Origin: Defluviitaleaceae bacterium
GTDB taxonomy: Bacteria > Bacillota > Clostridia > Lachnospirales > WQUN01
Assembly: GCA_009779755.1 (NCBI GenBank)
Contig: WRDO01000002.1
Location: forward strand, 1 to 64,000
Direction: 5' to 3'
DNA: 64,000 nt
Notes under the pieces: model-generated
The model's input: only the letters and a program-made list of their open reading frames with translations
What the model was told of the DNA's origin: nothing
The model's database searches: none
Shown: in pieces, positions 29,401 through 39,815 of the stretch
How the letters are laid out: the number at the start of each line of letters is the position of its first letter
Numbering within the stretch: position 1 is the stretch's first letter
Made by a program: the position numbers and the translations under genes

Positions 29401-30921
29401 TTATGATTTCCTTTCTTCTTTATACATCGCCAGCAACTTTACGCGGTCGATTTTACCACCCGGCGTTTGGGGGAGCGTGGGTAGGATGATAACCGTGTGG
29501 GGTTGCATGTAACGCGGCAGTTCGTTTTTAAGCCCGGTTTGTACGGTCGGTTTAGCCGTGCCTTCCTCCACCATGCAATAAAGGATAATACGGCTCACGT
29601 CGTTGTCGAACACCGCGCACGCCATTTGCACCCCGGGCAAACGCGCCGCCACCCATTCGATTTCGGTCAGTTCTATACGGTAGCCCATGTGTTTGATCTG
29701 ATGATCCTTACGCGCGACGAAGTAATAATTCCCGTCGCCGCCGAGGTAAGCCAAGTCACCCGTTTTGTACATAGGGTCGGCGAAGGGGGACCGTGGATTT
29801 TGCACAAAAGCGGCGGTTGTACGTTCGGGGTCGTTGTAATAACCCAAACACAGGCAGGTGCCGCGTATGCAAATTTCGCCCGGTTGGCCGTCGGCGGGTT
29901 CGTTCCCATCATCGTCGAGCAAAAGGATGCCTGTATTGGTAAACGGGCGGCCGATGGGTATACTTTCGTTTTCTTCATATGCGCGGTCGATTTTATGGAA
30001 GAGGGACATACCCGTGGCCTCCGTTGGGCCGTAAAGATGGATGAATTGCGCATGGGGTACGGCTTTGCGCCATTGATTAAGGTGCTTGACGGCGAATACC
30101 TCGCTGCCGAAAGCGACGGTTCGTAAATTATGCGGCGTAGCTTTGTCCAGCGCACCCAATCCCGCGACGAGGCCAAGCGCGGAAGCGACCCAGCAAATCG
30201 TGTTTACATTATTTTCATTGATGCATTCAATGAGCTTGACGGGGAACATAAACAAGGACTTGGGTATAAAATACGTCGTCGCACCGAATTTTATTGTGGG
30301 GATCAATTCCTTGAGGCAGGCGTCCAGATAAAGGGGTGACTGGTTGCCGAATACCGTATCCGCGTTGATTTCCAACACCGTGGAAAGGTTCTCGATATAG
30401 TCGATGACCGAACGGTGGCAAGCGGTCACGCCTTTGGGTACACCCGTGGAGCCTGAAGTGAATACGACGTACACAGGGTCGGTGTCGATGGATTTAAGTC
30501 GGATGGATCGCAACGCGTCATCGTCGATGGGATGTGCGGCGATTTGCGTAAAATGCAGGGCTCCGTTAAGCAAGCCCCATTCGGCCAATAAACCTTCCGA
30601 TGAATGGTCGCAAATGACAATCGGTGGGTTTACGGTTTCTAATATTTGTTTGATGCGGTACGCGGGCATTTCCGCGTCAAGGGGTACGTAATAGCACCCG
30701 CCGTTAACGACGCCGAAAAACGCCGCGACCATATCCGCGCTTTTTTCCATAAAAACGGCGACGGGTTTGTTGTATATACCGAGTTTGTGTAAGCCGCTTC
30801 CCACGGCGCGGGCCTTTTCGTGCAGCTGTGAAAACGTCAGCGTACTTTTTTCACCGATGAAGGCGGGTTTGTCGGGGGATTTTAATACGGTATTTTCCAA
30901 GTATTCGAGTATGTTGATCAA
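29401..30921 (-). CDS. amino-acid adenylation ligase (DltA-like)
   Basis: VFTSGSTGVPKGV, YGPTEATGM, YKTGDLAYLGGDGNYYFVARKDHQIKHMGYRIE, PQTPGGKIDR. Confidence 0.9.
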   Translation of the reverse strand: MINILEYLENTVLKSPDKPAFIGEKSTLTFSQLHEKARAVGSGLHKLGIYNKPVAVFMEKSADMVAAFFGVVNGGCYYVPLDAEMPAYRIKQILETVNPPIVICDHSSEGLLAEWGLLNGALHFTQIAAHPIDDDALRSIRLKSIDTDPVYVVFTSGSTGVPKGVTACHRSVIDYIENLSTVLEINADTVFGNQSPLYLDACLKELIPTIKFGATTYFIPKSLFMFPVKLIECINENNVNTICWVASALGLVAGLGALDKATPHNLRTVAFGSEVFAVKHLNQWRKAVPHAQFIHLYGPTEATGMSLFHKIDRAYEENESIPIGRPFTNTGILLLDDDGNEPADGQPGEICIRGTCLCLGYYNDPERTTAAFVQNPRSPFADPMYKTGDLAYLGGDGNYYFVARKDHQIKHMGYRIELTEIEWVAARLPGVQMACAVFDNDVSRIILYCMVEEGTAKPTVQTGLKNELPRYMQPHTVIILPTLPQTPGGKIDRVKLLAMYKEERKS

Positions 30922-30927
30922 GTATCA

Positions 30928-31599
30928 TCATCCCTTTATATATTTTAATGCGGCCCGCGCCAAAACGTCCAGCGCGTCGATGTAACCGTTATCGTAACCC
31001 TTCACGGCTACGCTTAGTTCCGTGCACCCCAGTATCGCCGCTTCAGCGCCTTGCGATAACAAAACGTCGGCAAAACCCCGTAATACGGCGGGGTCGGAGG
31101 GTTGGCCCTTTTTGATCGCGTAGATATATTCCATAAGCGCGGCTTGGTCGGTGGGTTTGGGTTCGACCGTTTCGATACCGCATTCGGCCAGCGCGGTATG
31201 GAAGAACCTTCCGTGCAACGTACCCACCGTAGCGAGCAAACCGATTTTTTTATACCCCGCGTCGGAAACGTACCGCGCCATTTCCTTTAACATATTGAAT
31301 ATGGGAACGCAATAATCCTCCATCATGTCCTTAAGGAAATAATGTGAAGTTACGCAGGGGACGGCGATACATGAAGCATTCGCCCTCCGCAGGGTTTCTA
31401 TCGCGCGGATCAATTCGGGGTAGGGATTTTGGTCACTTTTGCCGGTGATAAACGCCGTACGGTCGGGGATGGAGGATTTGCTGTATATCAGTACGTCGAT
31501 ATAATCCTGCTCAACGCCAACCTTTTGCAAGCTGATCAGCTTTTCGTAAAAAAGCGCGGTCGCTTGTACGCCCATCCCGCCTGCGATACCCAGCGTCAT
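30928..31599 (-). CDS. aspartate/glutamate racemase family protein
   Basis: MTLGIAGGMGVQATALFYEKLI, IAVPCVTSHYF, AAILGCTELSVAV. Confidence 0.9.
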   Translation of the reverse strand: MTLGIAGGMGVQATALFYEKLISLQKVGVEQDYIDVLIYSKSSIPDRTAFITGKSDQNPYPELIRAIETLRRANASCIAVPCVTSHYFLKDMMEDYCVPIFNMLKEMARYVSDAGYKKIGLLATVGTLHGRFFHTALAECGIETVEPKPTDQAALMEYIYAIKKGQPSDPAVLRGFADVLLSQGAEAAILGCTELSVAVKGYDNGYIDALDVLARAALKYIKG

Positions 31600-33083
31600 G
31601 GGGTAATCATCGGGTACAAAGCGGGGTTAAAGGTATAAAAGTCAACCACGCCTTGCTGTGCGAACCGTTGCGTATATTCCGCCGCTTGCGAGTTGGTGAA
31701 CATAAATCGTTCGTTGCGGGTCAGTATACGGTTGGAAGTTGCGTCGAAATGATACCAACCCAAACCGTCGGGATTGATCAGATTCCATCGATGCCGCGTC
31801 GGGTTGGTTGTTTCGGGTATACGGTCAATGCGGATATTGGGTATACCCGCGCGGGTCAGCAGAAGCTCGCTGAGGCCGTAAAACACAAAGCAATTGCCTT
31901 GCCTGTGAAGCAATCCGTGGTATGCGGCCTCGTATGCCGAATCCATTCCGACAGCCGCCGCGAAGGAAATGTTGTCGCCGATCCAATTGTGTATGGCGCG
32001 CGCTTGTTCCACTTGCGTCGTTGCCCCGCGGAGGATTTGCGGTAATAAATCGTCCACCATTTCGATAACGGCTTCGGGATCGACGTTTAGTATATGGACG
32101 TTGACCGTTACGTAGGTTTCCAAACCCCATGCGTCGGTGGCGGTGTACGTAGCGGGAAAAATGCCGAGTTCGTGGATGTTGATATGGCTCGCGTCGATTT
32201 CGAAGGGAACGGAGCGGCCGAAAGCGTCCTCCGCCGATACCCCCGCGCGGAAGCGAATCGGTTCGCCCAGCATCACCTTAATATCGCGCACACCGTAAAA
32301 AACGGGCGGTACGGTGTTGGGCAGGAGCGTCACGACGGCAGGATAAATCGCCGCGTTACCGTGGATGTCCGTCGCGCGAACCTCCGTGATGTGTTCGCCG
32401 GGGGTAAAGATATCGGGCTGCGCCACGATTTCGAGTGATTCGATGGGGGAAAGGTCGAATACGGATACGACAAGGTCGTCTGTTGTGATTTCGCGGCCCA
32501 TTTGCATCGTTACATCGCGCGTAACGATCGTTGGGGGTGTGGTGTCGACGACTTTTAATACGGTATCGAAGGAAACCCCGAAACCGACTACGGAAAGGGT
32601 TATTATATGCTCGCCCACGGGGAGTTCACCCCTAAACGACGAAAAATTGATATGGGATAAATCAAGCAACCCGCGCGGGATTTCACTTGCGTTTGCGACG
32701 AAGTTTCTAAGGTCGACGTTTAAACCCGACGAGCCGAAAGCGGTACCGCTGCCCCATTCAACGCTGAGGGACTCCACCGGTTGTAATATGTATAAGACAG
32801 CCGTAACTTCCAAAAACTTCGAATCCCGCCATAGAGTAATGGGAATGTTGTGCCGCCCGGGCATTTCGGGTGCGGGAAAGGACGCCTCCCCCAAATGGTA
32901 AGCGCTGACGCCGGCCATGTATTCGGTTTCGGCAAGGAAGGCGTTTGCGTTGACGGAATACCCCGCGACGGTTACGACGGGGCGCAATTCATATTCGAAT
33001 TTGGGCGGCCATAATAAGGCCGTTACCACTACGCCGCACACCAGCAGGAATACGACGATGCACAGTCGGTATATGTTTTTCAA
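31596..33083 (-). CDS. transglutaminase-like domain protein with Ig-like repeats, membrane-anchored
   Basis: QARAIHNWIGDNISF...GNCFVFYGLSELLLTRAGI...RHRWNLI. Confidence 0.85.
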   Translation of the reverse strand: MKNIYRLCIVVFLLVCGVVVTALLWPPKFEYELRPVVTVAGYSVNANAFLAETEYMAGVSAYHLGEASFPAPEMPGRHNIPITLWRDSKFLEVTAVLYILQPVESLSVEWGSGTAFGSSGLNVDLRNFVANASEIPRGLLDLSHINFSSFRGELPVGEHIITLSVVGFGVSFDTVLKVVDTTPPTIVTRDVTMQMGREITTDDLVVSVFDLSPIESLEIVAQPDIFTPGEHITEVRATDIHGNAAIYPAVVTLLPNTVPPVFYGVRDIKVMLGEPIRFRAGVSAEDAFGRSVPFEIDASHINIHELGIFPATYTATDAWGLETYVTVNVHILNVDPEAVIEMVDDLLPQILRGATTQVEQARAIHNWIGDNISFAAAVGMDSAYEAAYHGLLHRQGNCFVFYGLSELLLTRAGIPNIRIDRIPETTNPTRHRWNLINPDGLGWYHFDATSNRILTRNERFMFTNSQAAEYTQRFAQQGVVDFYTFNPALYPMITP

Positions 33084-33102
33084 CGTTATTACCCCTTCGG
33101 TA

Positions 33103-33678
33103 TCAATCGGTAATCAATTCGTACAAAATCGTTTGCACTTCACTGTCATTGACGTTAAAGCGCAGCATCGTCTTGCCCCGCGTAAAGGTATACATGCCGT
33201 AGGAATAATCGTATTCATGCCCGTACGCCGCGAATACTTGATCCAATGTAGACCCCAAATAAATGCCGTTGACTGTCGTTACGCTGTCGTCCGTAAACAT
33301 AATCGTATGTACGCGGTCCCGTCCGCCGATGGGGTAGGTTTGCAGCTGCATCCCCGGGAACAGGAAAAAACGGTCGATGCCTTCGAATGCGCAACTGGGT
33401 AAATCAAAGGTGCTTTGCGGCGTACCCAACGCGGCGAGTACGTCATCGATATCCGCGTCCAAGCGGACGGTATTACCGCGGAAAACGAAATAAAAACCGT
33501 CGGGCGTGGGAACGCTTGCGGTTTCATGCGGTTGGTTTTGCGTCGGGTCGGGGGAGTCCTCACCGGGTGCGGGTGATGGTGAAACTTGCCCGTTTGCCGG
33601 GGAATCACAGGAAGAAAGCATAAATACGCATAATAAAAGGGACAGCAGGAAAAACATACGTGATCGGTTCATGGTCAT
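33103..33678 (-). CDS. hypothetical lipoprotein
   Basis: signal peptide plus lipobox VFMLSSC. Confidence 0.7.
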   Translation of the reverse strand: MTMNRSRMFFLLSLLLCVFMLSSCDSPANGQVSPSPAPGEDSPDPTQNQPHETASVPTPDGFYFVFRGNTVRLDADIDDVLAALGTPQSTFDLPSCAFEGIDRFFLFPGMQLQTYPIGGRDRVHTIMFTDDSVTTVNGIYLGSTLDQVFAAYGHEYDYSYGMYTFTRGKTMLRFNVNDSEVQTILYELITD

Positions 33679-33707
33679 CCTCCAACGTGTTTTTTTGCTT
33701 GTTCGGT

Positions 33708-34775
33708 CTATTCGATATGGAAGCTCCGTACGGAGCCGTAGCGTTCGATTTCAGCCAGTTGGCGCGTTATCGCGCGACGGTACAGGGCGGTCAATTCGTT
33801 CCAATGTTCGGCGGTTTTTGTTTCGCCGCGCCGATCGGGCAGTCCAAAACTATCTTGTAAGATTTCACCAAAGTAACGCGCCAACAGCTCCGCGCCGAAC
33901 ACATTCAAGTCCCGCCCCTCGCTGAAGGTGTGGTAATTAAAATCCAAGCCGATTTCGTCAATATGGCTGAGGAAGTTGATATACAGTAAACCGTGTTCTT
34001 CGGCGAAGTTAACGATTTGTGCGTCCCATTGCGTGGGCCACGGCGGGAAGAGGGTAGGGGCTTTGACCAGTACCAATTCGATGCCGTGGGCGGCGGTGAG
34101 TTGTGCCATCTTCCCCAAGTATTCGTATGCCTTGTCGCCGAAGCGGTAATTGCCGCGGGGGGGTAATTCGGGTATCCATTCGGCGGGTACGACCTCACTG
34201 CGTATCATAAAACCGTTGACCGACACTTGCGGGCGGCGAAAGAAATAACGGAAATCCTCCGCGCCGATGTCCCGCCAACGCTCCTTAAAGCGGAACAGCG
34301 GAAAAATATACGACAACCAATCCTCTTCGTCGGTCATGGAGGCGTTGATCGCGCGTATCTTGGGTAGCCCCCAACGCATTCCGTCAAGGGTTAGGCGGTT
34401 ATAGGCTTCGTTCTGCGGTTCGCCGTATTGCATGGATAAAACGTTGTATACCACGACGCGCGGCGTTTCGAAGCGCAGGACGTCTTCCAACAAATAATAG
34501 GACTTCCATATCAATTGCTGAGGCGTGCCGCGGATAAACGACGTTATGCCGAATTCTTCCCACAACGTGACGGGCGAAAAATTATGGTATACCTCGCAAT
34601 CGCCGAGGAAAATGACGTCGTGGTCGAAGCCCGAGCGGTAATATTCGCGTATCAGGTTACCTTCCAGCGTTTGCGTGGCGTACTTGGGTACGAGCAAGCG
34701 TTGCAAAGCGAAGAAAACCAGCGCGAAAGCCGCAATCGCAACCGTTATTTTAACAATGGTCAGGCGCATCTTCAA
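33708..34775 (-). CDS. SGNH/DltD-like membrane-anchored protein, partner of the MBOAT
   Basis: N-terminal TM; VIFLGDCEVYHNFSP; adjacent to MBOAT. Confidence 0.75.
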   Translation of the reverse strand: MKMRLTIVKITVAIAAFALVFFALQRLLVPKYATQTLEGNLIREYYRSGFDHDVIFLGDCEVYHNFSPVTLWEEFGITSFIRGTPQQLIWKSYYLLEDVLRFETPRVVVYNVLSMQYGEPQNEAYNRLTLDGMRWGLPKIRAINASMTDEEDWLSYIFPLFRFKERWRDIGAEDFRYFFRRPQVSVNGFMIRSEVVPAEWIPELPPRGNYRFGDKAYEYLGKMAQLTAAHGIELVLVKAPTLFPPWPTQWDAQIVNFAEEHGLLYINFLSHIDEIGLDFNYHTFSEGRDLNVFGAELLARYFGEILQDSFGLPDRRGETKTAEHWNELTALYRRAITRQLAEIERYGSVRSFHIE

Positions 34776-34786
34776 GCCCTTTCACT

Positions 34787-36388
34787 TTAAAATTGATTAT
34801 AGATGAATTGGCGCGGGTCGTAACCGTGGCCGTACGCGCCCAACACGATCGTCATAAACAGGATAACGCCGATAACCGCGTACCGCGCGGGCCAACGGAA
34901 ATCGCTTGCAAGCCTGTCGCGGAAGTCCGTGCCGTTACGGCTGAGGTAGCTGACCCAAAACACGACGAACAAACCCGCACCCGCCGCGAAATAATCGGAA
35001 GGGTACAACGTTAACTCCGACACGCCCCGCGCGAGGAAGCCGCTTAAACCAAAATCGGTGACGATCGAAGCCATCATGCGGAAGGTATTGCGTACACCCG
35101 CGTAAATATCGAACGAACGGATCATGTTCATCAGCCAAAACGTCCAAAAGATTTGCGCGGCGATAAACAGGCGGTTGGTTTTCGCGCCCGTGAAGTATGT
35201 GTGGAAGCGGCTCTTAAGCGGCGTCATTTCCTGCGCGACCATGATTACGATGCCGTTGGCCAGCCCCCATGCGATAAAGTTCCACGTGGAGCCGTGCCAC
35301 AAACCCGTCAGGAACCACACGAACAACAGCGAAACATGCACGGGCAACCGCTTACCCAACCCGTCGCCCAACGTCTTGCGGGCAAATTTGGTGGCACGCA
35401 GCATCCCCTTCGACAGCGTCATGGGATAAAAGAGGTAATCCTTGAACCACATGTACATCGTGATGTGCCAACGCGTCCAATATTCCTGTATCGACCGCGA
35501 ATAGAAGGGCCTGTTGAAGTTTTCGGGCAGCTTAACGCCAAACATCTCCGCCGCGCCGATAGCGATATCAATCCCTCCGGTAAAGTCCATGAACAGGATG
35601 ACCGCGTACAGACCGATGGAAAGCAAATAATACGCACCCATAAAATCCTCGGGTGCGGCGGTCAATACGGCTAACGCGGGCCACAACCGATCGGCGATGA
35701 CCAGCTTCTTGAAGAAACCCCACAATACGCGCATACCGCCGCGCGATAAACGGGGGCGGCTGAGCGGTTCGCCGTTGTAAAGGGTTTGTGAAAGCGTTTC
35801 GAATCGGCTGATAGGCCCCTGTATCACTTGCGGGAAAAAGGAAACGAAGAGCGCGAGCTTAAACGGGTTGGTCAGCGGCATCGATTTTTGGCGGTGGACG
35901 TCCACCAAGTAACCAACCGTTTGGAAAGTGTAAAACGAAATTCCCATCGGCAGCGCAAAGCGCATGAAACCGAAGGAACGCTCTACCCGTAACGCGCTCA
36001 GTATCGAGTTTGTGTTCTGTATCACGAAATCCGTATACTTCACCATCGCGAGGAGTCCCAACACGATCAATAAAGCGGAAACCAACCACCGTTTGCTTAC
36101 GGCTTTGGCGTCCGCTTTATATTGCTTGCGTTGTTGCTTGTCCTCGGTCGATTCGGAAAGTTGGCCGCATCGCGCCCATACACGGCGCATCCCCATCGTG
36201 CAGACGTAGGTGACGGCAATCGTCGTCAATATGTACAGCAAGAAAACAGGCCCCGAAAAAGCATAGAATGCCATTGAACCCAACAGCAACGTTACCCAAC
36301 GAAACCTTTGCGGGGAAAATTGGTATAAGGCGAATAGAATTAAAAGGAATATCAAAAAATACGCCGACGTGAATAACAAAACTTCCAC
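34787..36388 (-). CDS. MBOAT-family O-acyltransferase (DltB/AlgI-like)
   Basis: multi-TM; ALPMGISFYTFQTVGYLVDV, FFPQVIQGPISRF, LTGLWHGSTWNFIAWG. Confidence 0.93.
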   Translation of the reverse strand: MEVLLFTSAYFLIFLLILFALYQFSPQRFRWVTLLLGSMAFYAFSGPVFLLYILTTIAVTYVCTMGMRRVWARCGQLSESTEDKQQRKQYKADAKAVSKRWLVSALLIVLGLLAMVKYTDFVIQNTNSILSALRVERSFGFMRFALPMGISFYTFQTVGYLVDVHRQKSMPLTNPFKLALFVSFFPQVIQGPISRFETLSQTLYNGEPLSRPRLSRGGMRVLWGFFKKLVIADRLWPALAVLTAAPEDFMGAYYLLSIGLYAVILFMDFTGGIDIAIGAAEMFGVKLPENFNRPFYSRSIQEYWTRWHITMYMWFKDYLFYPMTLSKGMLRATKFARKTLGDGLGKRLPVHVSLLFVWFLTGLWHGSTWNFIAWGLANGIVIMVAQEMTPLKSRFHTYFTGAKTNRLFIAAQIFWTFWLMNMIRSFDIYAGVRNTFRMMASIVTDFGLSGFLARGVSELTLYPSDYFAAGAGLFVVFWVSYLSRNGTDFRDRLASDFRWPARYAVIGVILFMTIVLGAYGHGYDPRQFIYNQF

Positions 36389-36470
36389 AACCTATCATTT
36401 GACAATAAAATGATATACTATCGGCGAAGCGTACCATTTTTCATCATAAACCGCAAGTAAGGAGAGGCTT

Positions 36471-37505
36471 ATGAATTTTCCCCCGGAAACGCTTTTCTTA
36501 GACGACGCGCACTCGGCACTCGTTATATTGGACCAAAGCCTGTTGCCCGGCGAGGTCAAATACATCCCCCTCACCACGTTGGAACAGGTATACGACGCCA
36601 TCAAGGAATTAAAAGTACGCGGCGCACCCGCCATCGGCGTGGCTGCGGCGATGGGTATATATATCCATATGAAGAGATACGTTCAGTCAAATCGACCCGA
36701 AGTCGGCGGTTTCCTTACGGAGTTGGAACGGGCGGGCGTGTACCTGTCGCTTTCGCGCCCGACGGCGGTCAATTTGCGATGGGCCCTGAGGGAAATGTCG
36801 GAAGCGGTCCGAAACCAAAAAGCAAAGAACGCATCCGAGCTTGTACACATCCTGCATTCATGCTGCGAACAGATAAAAGACAAAGACATCGAAACGAATA
36901 AACGGATCGGCGAACACGGCGCGGCATTGATCAAACCCGATATGGGTATATTAACCCATTGCAACGCGGGGGCTTTGGCCACGACGGGTTACGGTACGGC
37001 ACTCGCGCCGATTTATTACGCGCACGAAAGGGGGGTGCGCCTGCGTGTATACGCGGACGAAACGCGCCCCGTATTGCAAGGCGCGCGCCTCACCGCATTC
37101 GAGTTGCAACGGGCGGGTGTGGACGTCACGTTGATTTGCGACAACATGGCGGCAACGGTGATGGCGAACGGATGGGTGGACGCGGTATTCGTCGGGTGCG
37201 ACCGTGTGGCTGCCAACGGAGATACGGCAAATAAGATCGGTACGCACGGCGTCGCAATCCTCGCTAAGCGTTTTAATATCCCCTTTTACGTATGCGCACC
37301 CTTTTCCACGATTGACAGGGATACATCCACGGGCGCGGATATCGTTATAGAGGAAAGGGACCCTGCGGAAATCACCGACCTGTGGTATACAAAGCCGATG
37401 GCACCGCTCGGCGTAAAAGTTTTTAACCCTTCGTTCGATGTGACCCCGGGTGAACTGATTACGGCGTTTATCACCGAAAAAGGTATGATAAACGCGCCGT
37501 TTTAA
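36471..37505 (+). CDS. mtnA: S-methyl-5-thioribose-1-phosphate isomerase
   Basis: VRGAPAIGVAAAMG, GILTHCNAGALATTGYGTAL, GCDRVAANGDTANKIGT. Confidence 0.95.
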   Translation: MNFPPETLFLDDAHSALVILDQSLLPGEVKYIPLTTLEQVYDAIKELKVRGAPAIGVAAAMGIYIHMKRYVQSNRPEVGGFLTELERAGVYLSLSRPTAVNLRWALREMSEAVRNQKAKNASELVHILHSCCEQIKDKDIETNKRIGEHGAALIKPDMGILTHCNAGALATTGYGTALAPIYYAHERGVRLRVYADETRPVLQGARLTAFELQRAGVDVTLICDNMAATVMANGWVDAVFVGCDRVAANGDTANKIGTHGVAILAKRFNIPFYVCAPFSTIDRDTSTGADIVIEERDPAEITDLWYTKPMAPLGVKVFNPSFDVTPGELITAFITEKGMINAPF

Positions 37506-37605
37506 CGTTTTTCTGTCGTTTAAGTTGTTAAATTGCGATTTATAATTGTTGCAAAATTATTAAGCAAATGTTACCATCCCTTCGATTTCCGAAGGGAAGT
37601 GAATC

Positions 37606-38634
37606 ATGCACAGGATAAAGGCCGTCGCCGCAATTTTGGGTTTCGCCTTGACCGCTATCATATTTCTACCCCTTGTCGCCTTCGACTTCACCGCCGAAAA
37701 CGAGCAATTTCCCGCGGTGACGGTCTATGATTCGGGGTATTCGTACCGTTACGAATCGGCTGCGCAATCCGTCGGGGAACTGTTTAACGATATAGGTATC
37801 GCTACCGAAGGCTTGGACCGTATCAATTATCCGATGGAGTCGCCGCTGTATGACGGTATGGACATTAGGGTAAATCGGGCGGTACGTTTCGATGTGGTCG
37901 CCGATTCCGGCCCGCCCACCCCATGGGTGATGCGTTACGGCACGACGGTGGAGGATATCCTGTTATACATGCAGGATACATATGAGGTACCCTTCCTCTA
38001 CGCGAATGACCTGACGAGAAGGATCGAATCCGAAGACGTGCTGCATTTTTCTTCGTGGAAGACCCGCTACTATACCGAAATCGTGGAGGTACCCTACCAA
38101 ATCATCGAAAACCATACGGATTCGGTACGTACGGGGCGTACGCACATACGCCAACACGGTATGTCGGGCGAACATGAGATAACCGTCAATGTCGTATACA
38201 TCGGCGGGGAAGAAAACAGTCGGACCATCACGGACACCGTCGTGATCGCCGAACCGGTTTACGCCATTTATGACATCGGCACCGCTACCCTCGGCGCATT
38301 GGCCAATACGAGCGCACCTGATTTCCATTTCAACAGGCGTATACGTATGCAAGCCACGGCATATTGCGCGTGCGTAATCTGTACGGGCAAAAACCCCGGC
38401 GACCCATGGCACGGTATCACCGCTTCCGGGCGGCAAGTGGAGCACGGCATCGTGGCCGTTGACCGTGATGTTATCCCGCTGGGTACGCACCTCTACGTGG
38501 AAGGCTACGGCTTCGCCATTGCCGCGGATACGGGCGGGGCGATAATCGGGGATAAGATCGATTTGTATATGTATTGCCACCAGGAAGCGCTGCGGTTTGG
38601 GCGGCGGTATTTGAATGTTTGGGTGTTAAGCTAA
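37606..38634 (+). CDS. YabE-like DUF348/G5/3D-domain cell-wall protein
   Basis: signal anchor; MQATAYCACVICTGKNPGDPWHGITASG; AADTGGAIIGDKIDLYM. Confidence 0.85.
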   Translation: MHRIKAVAAILGFALTAIIFLPLVAFDFTAENEQFPAVTVYDSGYSYRYESAAQSVGELFNDIGIATEGLDRINYPMESPLYDGMDIRVNRAVRFDVVADSGPPTPWVMRYGTTVEDILLYMQDTYEVPFLYANDLTRRIESEDVLHFSSWKTRYYTEIVEVPYQIIENHTDSVRTGRTHIRQHGMSGEHEITVNVVYIGGEENSRTITDTVVIAEPVYAIYDIGTATLGALANTSAPDFHFNRRIRMQATAYCACVICTGKNPGDPWHGITASGRQVEHGIVAVDRDVIPLGTHLYVEGYGFAIAADTGGAIIGDKIDLYMYCHQEALRFGRRYLNVWVLS

Positions 38635-38638
38635 CGCG

Positions 38639-39559
38639 TTGCGGTACGCTTATGTAACGTTCCTCATGCGCGGTGACGGATATTTACCCGGGGCGTTGGT
38701 ATTGGGACATGCGCTCAAGTTGCAATCGACGTATGATCGGGTGTGCTTGGTGACGGCGGATGTATCGGATCGCGCGCGGGGTGCGCTTAGTTGCGTGTAC
38801 GACAGGGTGTTGTTAATTAGCGAGGTGCGTACCAAGAGCGCCGTAAAGGAAGGGCGAAAAGACAGGAATATATTGATGACCCGGTTTGAAGCGCTACGGC
38901 TTGAAGGATATAATAAGATTGTTTTACTGGACGCGGACGTACTGCCAATTGAAGGGTACGACGCGTTATTTTTATTGCCTGCACCCGCGGGTATCATCAT
39001 GGAGCGCAAGGAGGAATGTTATACGGGTGCCGGGGCGGGTGAACGGTGGAGCTGGCACGATTTGTACGAACCGATATGCCCGCACGGCGCGCGTATCCCC
39101 AAGGAAATCACCGACCGCGTGGACGGCGACGATACGAACATGGGCGTCAACGCGGGGCTGTGGGTACTTGAACCATCGCAGCAAACCTATGACGATGCGG
39201 CGACCTACATACAACCGCCGGAAATCAAGGAAAGGATAAAACGCTTCCCGTGGCCGGAAATGCAGCTCGCCACACTTATGTGGTCGGGAGCGTGGACAAA
39301 CGTTGACATCCGGTACGCGTCCATCGGCGGGTATCCACGGCTCGATATATTAAAGGGCGTGCATTTCGCGGGGCTGAAACCGTGGCAAATCAAAAATAAA
39401 TCCGCAGCCCACTATGCGAAATTCCCCGACTTTACCTTGTGGCGGGAATATTTCACCGCGCTCTACTGGAAAACCCCGCAATTACGTGAAATCCCTTCCT
39501 TGCAAAAGTTGATGGGCTTTTGTAAAGGAAATCCGTTAAAAACAAGGCGTTGCCCGTAA
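38639..39559 (+). CDS. glycosyltransferase family 8-like protein (glycogenin-like), TTG start
   Basis: YVTFLMRGDGYLPGALVLGHALK, KIVLLDADVLPIEGYDALF, NMGVNAGLWVLEPS. Confidence 0.85.
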   Translation: MRYAYVTFLMRGDGYLPGALVLGHALKLQSTYDRVCLVTADVSDRARGALSCVYDRVLLISEVRTKSAVKEGRKDRNILMTRFEALRLEGYNKIVLLDADVLPIEGYDALFLLPAPAGIIMERKEECYTGAGAGERWSWHDLYEPICPHGARIPKEITDRVDGDDTNMGVNAGLWVLEPSQQTYDDAATYIQPPEIKERIKRFPWPEMQLATLMWSGAWTNVDIRYASIGGYPRLDILKGVHFAGLKPWQIKNKSAAHYAKFPDFTLWREYFTALYWKTPQLREIPSLQKLMGFCKGNPLKTRRCP

Positions 39560-39566
39560 AAGGATA

Positions 39567-39718
39567 TTGCATTTTTTTATGTTTTGGATATAATAAAAGC
39601 AGGTCACGGCACGAACCGCGACCTGCTGTGAAGAACAACCGTTTTCGGCTTGGCTTCACGACTTAATCAGTTGTTGCATTAGAGCCGTTGACCTTACCCG
39701 GGGTGCGGCTCTTTTCGT
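39567..39718 (+). ncRNA. putative antisense RNA (antitoxin) opposite toxin copy C, with its promoter
   Basis: TTGCAT(39567-39572)-16-TATAAT(39589-39594); hairpin 39599-39626; stem GTGAAG/CTTCAC 39628-39659; terminator AGAGCCG...CGGCTCTTTT 39681-39716. Confidence 0.72.
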
Positions 39719-39815
39719 TACGCTTCATTGATCGCCTACCACCCATAAAGGCTAAAACCATTCCCAGAGCGGTTTGTAAAAATGCGTACAAATCCACGAA
39801 GTTAAAAGTATCCAT
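39663..39815 (-). CDS. small hydrophobic 50-aa peptide, putative type I toxin (copy C): MDTFNFVDLYAFLQTALGMVLAFMGGRRSMKRNEKSRTPGKVNGSNATTD
   Basis: GGAAGGGAGGTGAACGCAC-ATG; extended -10 TGATATAAT at 39898-39890; terminator GCAGGTCGCGG/CCGTGACCTGC-TTTTATT. Confidence 0.75.
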   Translation of the reverse strand: MDTFNFVDLYAFLQTALGMVLAFMGGRRSMKRNEKSRTPGKVNGSNATTD

